Origin: an uncultured Alphaproteobacteria bacterium
Lineage (GTDB): Bacteria; Pseudomonadota; Alphaproteobacteria; RF32; CAG-239
Direction: 5' to 3'
NCBI GenBank assembly: GCA_944391415.1
Contig: CALXTM010000016.1
Location: forward strand, 1 to 33,226
Length of the DNA: 33,226 nt
Shown here: positions 16,094-21,382 of the stretch, in pieces
How the letters are laid out: each line of letters begins with the position of its first letter
Numbering within the stretch: the first letter of the stretch is position 1
Translations under genes and position numbers: made by a program
The notes under the pieces: model-generated
What the model was told of the DNA's origin: nothing
Seen by the model: the letters and a program-made list of their open reading frames with translations, nothing else
Database searches by the model: none

Positions 16094-17584
16094 CTAATTA
16101 TGCTGCACAATTCTACGCATTAAATCTACTTTTTGCTGAGAGGATATTATACCTTTTGTATATAAGAAATCCAAATGGCCTTCTGTTAAACAATTATAAT
16201 TATCTATCATGTTCTCAAACAATTCCAGCCGTATTGCTCCTCGTCCCATAAGATCAATGTACATGTCTCTAATAGCACGCTCGGAGCCACGATGAAGTTG
16301 AGTATGTGGTGTTGGACCTAATGCGAGGAGGTTTTCTAGTACATCGGGGCCACCTTTACTAAATTCTATTATGTGATGAGCTTCCACATAATTTCTACCA
16401 TCTTGTCTTTCAAAAGTCGTTGTTCCAGCCTGGCATTGATAATTCTCTCTTATTCGAGCCAGTTCAGCTATAAATTGATTCCGAACTCGGACTCCTTTTT
16501 TAATAATAGGGTTATCAAGAACAAATTTATTTATTGTTTTTACTAAGTTTCTATCCGCCAATAAAGCTTGTAATGTATTAATATTAGCTTTTATTAGAAT
16601 ATCTTTCATTGTTGCATCTGAAACATTGCCACCATCTAAATCTAACTTATTAATAAGTTTATTCAAATCAATAACCGCGGCAGGCAAAGTACCTAAAAGT
16701 TGTTTTGCGTCCTCGGTTAAAGAATAATTATTCGTAGCTGGATTTTTTTGTATTAACCCAAATGCTGTCAAAAATATAAGATATGTATGGAATTTAAAGT
16801 ACGGTTGCTGAGAACTTACATATCTAAACAAAATACCATTTTCATCTTCCCATCCCATTTCTCTAAAAAATTCCTGTTGTTGTCCATTTCTATTGGAGGA
16901 TGTGAACCATCTTCCAATATCAAGAGCTCGTTGGATTATAAGGGCTTCATCTTGTAATTTATCAATACGCCCCAGCAATATTGATAACTCAAAATCAGTG
17001 GCCTCTCGAGCAATATCATTAAGATATTTTAAGATTCCTAAAGTTGGTCGATAATCAGCATTAGCCCGAATTGTTTCAATACCCCTCAAACTTTTGATAA
17101 AATCATTATCTTTAATATTTATATCTAAACTGATGTTTTCCAAGAAGGTAGGAATCTGCTCTTCAGTAAGGGAAGTAAAAGCCTTACATCTATCGAAATC
17201 GATGATTGCAGATGATTTTATCATTCCCCATAAAGTACATGTTTCCATAAGATGTCTAAACATCCGGCCTTGCTTTGTATAATGACTATCTAAATTTTCA
17301 TATATAAAATAATCATTTTCCAACTTTTTATTTCTAAAAGGACAATCTTCTGAAATTGTAGAAATTTTATCTGATATCAAGCTCATGATAATTTTATAAG
17401 AACTACGGCTAGCATTAAATTCAGATTCAGCAAGTGATAGATAAAACGCCAAGGTTTGGAGTTTTTTGAAATACCTATTATCAAAACTCTCTCTAGGCAT
17501 ATTTATTATTTGATTATGAAAAATTTGGAAACCTTCTTGTGTATCTACAAAATCTTTAAAATATCCACGCACAGAACCAGGCAT
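16094..17584 (-). CDS. HNH-endonuclease protein, probable restriction enzyme
   Basis: The 496-residue protein has a C-terminal HNH (beta-beta-alpha metal) nuclease motif: VEAHHIIEF (H403, H404), then GGPDVLENLLAL (N418), then HTQLHRG (H427, H431). The metal-clamp cysteine pairs seen in many HNH proteins are absent; only C384 lies before the motif. Residues 1-380 are helical with no domain I recognise and probably hold DNA recognition. The ATG is one base after the stop of the upstream methyltransferase gene, so translation is coupled. Position directly behind two DNA methyltransferases makes it the likely restriction subunit, cutting DNA not modified by them. A type IV, modification-dependent nuclease is an alternative but fits the two companion methylases less well. 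Confidence 0.8.
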   Translation of the reverse strand: MPGSVRGYFKDFVDTQEGFQIFHNQIINMPRESFDNRYFKKLQTLAFYLSLAESEFNASRSSYKIIMSLISDKISTISEDCPFRNKKLENDYFIYENLDSHYTKQGRMFRHLMETCTLWGMIKSSAIIDFDRCKAFTSLTEEQIPTFLENISLDINIKDNDFIKSLRGIETIRANADYRPTLGILKYLNDIAREATDFELSILLGRIDKLQDEALIIQRALDIGRWFTSSNRNGQQQEFFREMGWEDENGILFRYVSSQQPYFKFHTYLIFLTAFGLIQKNPATNNYSLTEDAKQLLGTLPAAVIDLNKLINKLDLDGGNVSDATMKDILIKANINTLQALLADRNLVKTINKFVLDNPIIKKGVRVRNQFIAELARIRENYQCQAGTTTFERQDGRNYVEAHHIIEFSKGGPDVLENLLALGPTPHTQLHRGSERAIRDMYIDLMGRGAIRLELFENMIDNYNCLTEGHLDFLYTKGIISSQQKVDLMRRIVQHN

Positions 17585-17585
17585 A

Positions 17586-18428
17586 CTATTTCTCCACTTT
17601 TCTAAAATTGATAATATTTTGATGCATGTGATTTATTTTAAATGCATACGGATACCCAAAAGGATACAAAGGCTTATTATCTTGTAATAAAACCATTGTT
17701 CCTACAAATTCAAACCCAATCTTTGTCATTAGATTCACTATATCGGATTGGACACAAACTTCTTTTTTATCCACAGTGAAATCACTTATTACGATTGAAC
17801 AATATTTTTTATTATTCAGCTTATTGTAAGCATTAAACATAATCTTATGAAATAATTCTAAAAATTCACCAAATGACTGTTGATTTCCTAAATCACGTTC
17901 ATCTTCTGAATAATATTCAACCCCTAATCTTGAACCACTTCTAAAACCCTTTTCAGAGGCATCTTTTCTAAGACCTTTAGAATTGTTTTTAAGAATATTA
18001 TGATAAGGTGGAGATGTTATTATGTAATCAACCGGATCAATATCTTTTAATACCTCTAAGGAATCACCAAGTATGTACTCATAATCTATATTTTCTTTCA
18101 TGCCTTTCTTTATAAATCGACTTTCCGCCAATTGTTTATATTTGCTACTAAGATCAATACCTATAGATTTACGTCCTAAATTATATGCTGCAATAGCCGT
18201 TGTCCCAGATCCCATAAAAGGATCTAATACTTTCATACCTTTTTTTGTAAAAAGAGAAATCATTTTCTCAATATCCTTTATTAAAAAAGGAGCAGGATGG
18301 CCAAATGCGGCTTTATCATCCGCACACTTTTCTGAAAGGAAAAAACTTTTGGTTAATTTTAACCATTCTTTTCCTGTTAAGTCATTTAAAGTGTTTCGTG
18401 GATCATAGCGACTTTCTGTGTTCCGCAT
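17586..18428 (-). CDS. DNA methyltransferase (N4-cytosine/N6-adenine type)
   Basis: This is a 280-residue SAM-dependent DNA methylase. Motif X-like HPAPF (44-48) is followed by motif I DPFMGSGTT (69-77) and the catalytic motif IV TSPPY (138-142). The Ser-Pro-Pro-Tyr form is typical of N4-cytosine enzymes but is also found in N6-adenine enzymes. The region between about 145 and 185 is a short candidate target-recognition segment. The start overlaps the end of the upstream methylase gene by 43 bases, and one base separates its stop from the nuclease ATG, so the three form one translationally coupled operon. The target sequence cannot be read from the protein. Confidence 0.88.
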   Translation of the reverse strand: MRNTESRYDPRNTLNDLTGKEWLKLTKSFFLSEKCADDKAAFGHPAPFLIKDIEKMISLFTKKGMKVLDPFMGSGTTAIAAYNLGRKSIGIDLSSKYKQLAESRFIKKGMKENIDYEYILGDSLEVLKDIDPVDYIITSPPYHNILKNNSKGLRKDASEKGFRSGSRLGVEYYSEDERDLGNQQSFGEFLELFHKIMFNAYNKLNNKKYCSIVISDFTVDKKEVCVQSDIVNLMTKIGFEFVGTMVLLQDNKPLYPFGYPYAFKINHMHQNIINFRKVEK

Positions 18429-19813
18429 TCTACCCTCCAGTTAGGAATTAAATTTTCCGTTAATAAAAAATAATAATCAGAGATTCCAATTCCTTCTTTT
18501 AGTTGTACATTAGCCTCACTAGATCTTTTATTCTTTTGCAAACATTTTTCAACAACCTCAAAGCCGGAATTGTCAATGGCTGTACTTAATGCTTTCCAAT
18601 CATCATTATTATTGCTATTAAATGTTAAAATAAAAGTTTTTTTCTTCTTTAAAATATTCCGGCAGTTTTTTAACACACAAGTCATATCATTTATGTATTT
18701 TGAATAAGGATTATTTTTATTTACAATAATTTCATCTTCCAATGAAACCTTGTATTTTTCATCATACTTTTCCAGCCAAACATTCCAAACTTGGGATAAT
18801 TCACCATACTGAATTACGGAACCATATGGCGGGTCTGTAATCATAAAATCTGCTTTGAAACCACCGTTTATACTTTTACAATCAGATAGAATAACTATTC
18901 CATCAACATTCTCAATATCTTTTATATCAGATGAATAATTATACTTAGGTAGATATTCATTACGAGATTTTAAGCATTTCAGAACACCAGTATTTCCTAT
19001 AATTGCTCGCTCAAATTGTACAATAGGGTTTTGTTCCATAAAATTAGTTAAACCTAAATATGCCGGTCGCCCCCAACTTGTGGAAAGTGGTCTGTTAGCT
19101 CCTTTCCCCCGCAATGCACACATTTTTGTGGTTAAATGTACAATTTGTAAAAAGCTAAACATCAAAGCATCTTTTTCGATTGTGTCTACAGATAAAATCT
19201 CATTAAACAATATAGACAACAAGGTAATATTTTGATTTGTCCATAAATTGGTTATATCTTTTCCGCCTATTTTTTTTATAAATGCAGGAGTAACAGAAGA
19301 TAACTTTTCCAAATCAAATGTTGGCATCCATAAGTCTTTAATTTCTAAGAATTTAGGAACAATAGGATTATCTTGTGTAATTGTTTTATGACAATGCGGA
19401 CATTTATACGATATATATTCTGCTTTTCCTGATAAATGCTTAAAATTATATATATCAATATTTTTACCACAATTCGCACACTTCGTAACATAAGCATTTT
19501 TATATGCTGGCATCTTTTTTATCTTGTTTATTATATTTAAGGCTAAAGATTTAACACGTTTTAAATCATACTCCTTAGAATATAAATCAACCAAAAATAA
19601 TGTTAATGGATTAATATCACATATTACGGGTTTTCTGTGAGCTTTTATGGATTCAAAAAACGTTAAAGCACTACCAGCAAAAGGATCATAAACAACATCT
19701 CCACTATTTGTGTTTTCAACAATCAGATCTCGCCATATATTGTGAGGTTTTTTCCCCCAATATTTAAGTCCTCTATATAAGGTTGGCCTAACACTTTCTT
19801 CTCTAGAAAACAT
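18386..19813 (-). CDS. DNA methyltransferase with zinc-ribbon insert
   Basis: The 475-residue methylase has motif I near the N terminus (VVYDPFAGSALTFFE, 41-55) and catalytic motif IV ITDPPYGS (325-332), the Asp-Pro-Pro-Tyr form typical of N6-adenine enzymes. Between them is a zinc ribbon with Cys pairs at 112/115 and 138/141 (CANC and CPHC). Zn-ribbon adenine methylases of the COG1743/DUF1156 type share this arrangement but are usually longer. It is the first gene of the island operon; GAGG sits four bases before the ATG. With a second methylase of a different class following, each enzyme may modify one strand of an asymmetric site. Confidence 0.85.
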   Translation of the reverse strand: MFSREESVRPTLYRGLKYWGKKPHNIWRDLIVENTNSGDVVYDPFAGSALTFFESIKAHRKPVICDINPLTLFLVDLYSKEYDLKRVKSLALNIINKIKKMPAYKNAYVTKCANCGKNIDIYNFKHLSGKAEYISYKCPHCHKTITQDNPIVPKFLEIKDLWMPTFDLEKLSSVTPAFIKKIGGKDITNLWTNQNITLLSILFNEILSVDTIEKDALMFSFLQIVHLTTKMCALRGKGANRPLSTSWGRPAYLGLTNFMEQNPIVQFERAIIGNTGVLKCLKSRNEYLPKYNYSSDIKDIENVDGIVILSDCKSINGGFKADFMITDPPYGSVIQYGELSQVWNVWLEKYDEKYKVSLEDEIIVNKNNPYSKYINDMTCVLKNCRNILKKKKTFILTFNSNNNDDWKALSTAIDNSGFEVVEKCLQKNKRSSEANVQLKEGIGISDYYFLLTENLIPNWRVECGTQKVAMIHETL

Positions 19814-19845
19814 ATATCCTCACATTTTGAATTCACAACAGGATT

Positions 19846-19873
19846 ATTCTAACGAGTGTCAAAAAAATAGCAA
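19846..19873 (-). promoter_or_regulatory. Putative promoter of the restriction-modification operon
   Basis: On the minus strand TTGCTA (19868-19873) is followed after 16 bases by TAGAAT (19846-19851), about 33 bases before the first methylase ATG. A perfect TTGACA lies between the two boxes but has no good -10 at standard spacing. Confidence 0.4.
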
Positions 19874-20141
19874 GTTATTTTCAAGTTTTTGAGAAAAATT
19901 TTTTATAAGTATAATTTTCTTTTTTAAATCAAGAGTGTCCTACCACTACCAGATACCAATGAGTGACAATATGGTATAAAATTAAGTATTTTCAATATGT
20001 TAAAGTCGCATAGTTGCGGTTTGGTATATTTTTTGTGAAAGGTATATTTTTGTACACCTCAAAAAACTGACAAAACTTCGTCGCTTGCGGTAAAATCAAC
20101 CGGAGCATCGGTTGATTTTATCCTCGCGCCTCTTCGAGGTC
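19874..20141. other. Noncoding right end of the island
   Basis: No gene is visible. The stretch is very A+T-rich at first, then carries TGGTATA twice (19972-19978 and 20022-20028), the element GTCGCATAGTTGCGG (20005-20019), the strong hairpin at 20089-20122, and the sequence GAGGTCGC, which leads into the right repeat and copies part of tRNA-Pro in inverse orientation. Confidence 0.4.
20089..20122. repeat. 14-bp hairpin without a U run
   Basis: TAAAATCAACCG (20091-20102) and CGGTTGATTTTA (20109-20120) are perfectly complementary around a 6-base loop. The stem extends by one G-U and one G-C pair. No T run follows, so it is not a standard terminator. It could be an RNA structure, a protein-binding palindrome or a recombination site. 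Confidence 0.7.
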
Positions 20142-20210
20142 GCTGGTTCGTGCGGTCTTACTTACGGCCATAAAAAAACCACCCTCATAGGGTGGCTTTT
20201 TTTATGGTCG
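20142..20210 (+). repeat. Direct repeat, right copy (69 bp)
   Basis: This is the second copy of 15607-15675, with two mismatches. Its last bases are the discriminator, CCA and first acceptor bases of the leftward tRNA-Pro gene, so the repeat boundary falls in the tRNA 3' end, as expected for an attachment-site duplication. Confidence 0.9.
20168..20207 (-). terminator. Terminator of tRNA-Pro
   Basis: It is the same hairpin as in the left repeat. Read leftward from the tRNA, the CCA end is part of the stem base, then GCCACCCT pairs with AGGGTGG and a T7 run follows. It works in both directions. Confidence 0.85.
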
Positions 20211-20281
20211 GATTGACTGGACTCGAACCAGCGACCTCTTCGTCCCGAACGAAGCGTTCTACCAGGCTGAACTACAATCCG
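20205..20281 (-). tRNA. tRNA-Pro (anticodon CGG)
   Basis: This 77-base cloverleaf is read on the minus strand. The acceptor CGGATTG pairs with CAATCCG. The D-arm is GTTCAGCCTGGTAGAAC, the anticodon stem CTTCG/CGAAG encloses loop TTCGGGA (anticodon CGG), and the T-arm is CTGGTTCGAGTCCAG. CCA is encoded. The C1 start is typical of bacterial tRNA-Pro. It would read CCG codons. The 3' end coincides with the end of a 69-bp direct repeat that flanks the restriction-modification island. Confidence 0.95.
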
Positions 20282-20447
20282 ATATTTCAAATGTTCGTTA
20301 GTTGTAACATATTTTTTTTAGAACTCAAGCAAAATTTTAAAAATTTTGTATTTTTTACCTCAATTTTATTATAAATATTCGATTTATGTTGCCAAATTAT
20401 AATCTTGATGCTACCCTTGCCATCATCTTTTAAAAAGGATTGGCAAA

Positions 20448-20645
20448 ATGGATGAACAACGCTTGATTGACATTGAAATGTCCTTAACAACCCAAGAAAA
20501 GGCTATCGACGAGCTGAGCAAAATCGTTTATGAACAAGGCCTTAAAATAGATAACCTGCTAAAGATAAATAAATATCTTTTGGATATGATGGACAAAGAT
20601 GTGGTTAAGCCTTTGTCTGAAGAAACTCCGCCACCGCATTATTAA
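20448..20645 (+). CDS. slyX: SlyX family protein
   Basis: This 65-residue soluble coiled-coil protein has heptad-like hydrophobic spacing from residue 5 to 50. It ends in the SlyX signature SEETPPPHY, which is the most diagnostic feature and matches the E. coli C terminus. Length also fits the family (about 65-75 residues). AAGGA precedes the ATG, and a TATAAT box at 20398-20403 is a candidate -10. The molecular role of SlyX is unknown; its name comes from neighbourhood to slyD in enterobacteria, which is not seen here. Confidence 0.9.
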   Translation: MDEQRLIDIEMSLTTQEKAIDELSKIVYEQGLKIDNLLKINKYLLDMMDKDVVKPLSEETPPPHY

Positions 20646-20704
20646 GCTTGTATTAAACAACGGACGCATTATATATTTATCCATATTTTACGGAGTATCA
20701 GACA

Positions 20705-21220
20705 ATGATTGAATGGGACGCACTTTACAAAGTATCTTTGGGACTTTATGTCTTGGGAGCAAATGATGCTTCACGCCCGGTGGGAAGCATTGTTGATGCC
20801 GTGATGATTGCTGCCAATAAACCTTGTGCTCTTGCCTTGTCATGCGGCAATGCCAGTTATACCAAATCCTGTATTGAGCAAAATCATAAGTTCTCTTTAT
20901 CGGTTTTGCCTAAAGATATTGAACCGTTTGTGGTGGCAAATTTTGGTTTCCAATCAAGCAAAAATATTAATAAGTGGGATAATGTAAAATATGACTTGCT
21001 TAACGGTTTGCCGGTTTTGCAAAACGCTTTGGCCCAGATTACAGCCAAGGTTCTGACATCTTATCCGTTAGAAAGCAATACCGTGTTTATTGCCGAAATT
21101 GAAGAGGCAAAAAATATCCGCAACGCGGAAAATCTTTTGTACGAAGATTATCGTAATTATTTTAAAAATGATGTAATTAAAAGTTTTCAACAATATATGA
21201 AGGAGAAAGCCAATGGCTAA
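20705..21220 (+). CDS. Flavin reductase-like FMN-binding protein
   Basis: The 171-residue protein has the flavin reductase domain fold. It opens [28 protein letters not shown], contains the Ala-Leu-Ser-Cys and Asn-Ala-Ser-Tyr strand that contacts FMN in relatives, and ends with a segment for the dimer interface. It resembles the flavin half of high-molecular-weight rubredoxin, which transfers electrons from NAD(P)H toward flavodiiron-type oxygen, NO or peroxide scavengers. The next gene is a rubredoxin that overlaps its last eight bases, strong support for that role. GGAG lies nine bases before the ATG, and a possible promoter is TTGTAT (20648-20653) with TATATT (20672-20677). Confidence 0.85.
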   Translation: MIEWDALYKVSLGLYVLGANDASRPVGSIVDAVMIAANKPCALALSCGNASYTKSCIEQNHKFSLSVLPKDIEPFVVANFGFQSSKNINKWDNVKYDLLNGLPVLQNALAQITAKVLTSYPLESNTVFIAEIEEAKNIRNAENLLYEDYRNYFKNDVIKSFQQYMKEKANG

Positions 21221-21350
21221 ACAATGGGTATGTACTGTTTGCAACTATGTTTATGACGGAGATGTTCCGTTTGAAGAACTGCCTGATGATTGGGCTTGCC
21301 CGGTTTGCGGCGTAGATAAATCGTTCTTCGAACAAAGAGATGCAGAATAA
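21213..21350 (+). CDS. Rubredoxin
   Basis: This is a 45-residue iron protein with the full Fe(SCys)4 set: [12 protein letters not shown] (C7, C10) and [13 protein letters not shown] (C29, C32), plus the conserved aromatic and Asp/Gly residues around them. It is slightly shorter than the usual 52-55 residues because the middle loop is trimmed. The ATG overlaps the flavin reductase stop region and has GGAG upstream, so the two are co-translated. It carries single electrons, probably for oxygen or peroxide detoxification. No flavodiiron protein or rubrerythrin gene is in the window. Confidence 0.95.
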   Translation: MAKQWVCTVCNYVYDGDVPFEELPDDWACPVCGVDKSFFEQRDAE

Positions 21351-21353
21351 TAA

Positions 21354-21382
21354 AAAAGCCGGTCTTTTGACCGGCTTCTTTT
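21354..21382. terminator. Bidirectional terminator between rubredoxin gene and mutS
   Basis: AAGCCGGTC (21356-21364) pairs with GACCGGCTT (21369-21377) over TTTT. A runs lie on the left and a T-rich tract on the right. It lies between two convergent genes and reaches the mutS stop codon. Confidence 0.9.

Larger units (their letters stand above)
15607..20210. mobile_element. Putative restriction-modification island at tRNA-Pro
   Basis: The segment is bounded by two direct 69-bp repeats (15607-15675 and 20142-20210) that differ at two positions. The right copy runs into the 3' end of tRNA-Pro. Between them lie only a 55-codon ORF, an HNH nuclease gene and two DNA methyltransferase genes, all in DNA clearly richer in A+T and in ATA/AGA/AAT codons than the flanks. 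This is the layout of cargo acquired at a tRNA gene. No integrase, transposase or phage gene is present, so it is either a decayed element or a cassette exchanged by recombination between the repeats. Confidence 0.55.

Noticed and set aside
19855..19860. TTGACA as -35 box of the methylase operon
   Set aside because: The only sequence at 17-18 bases downstream is TTGTGA-like, a poor -10; TTGCTA/TAGAAT fits better.
15676..20141. Integrase or transposase remnant inside the island
   Set aside because: No Tyr- or Ser-recombinase motif, DDE motif or phage gene could be found in any frame.
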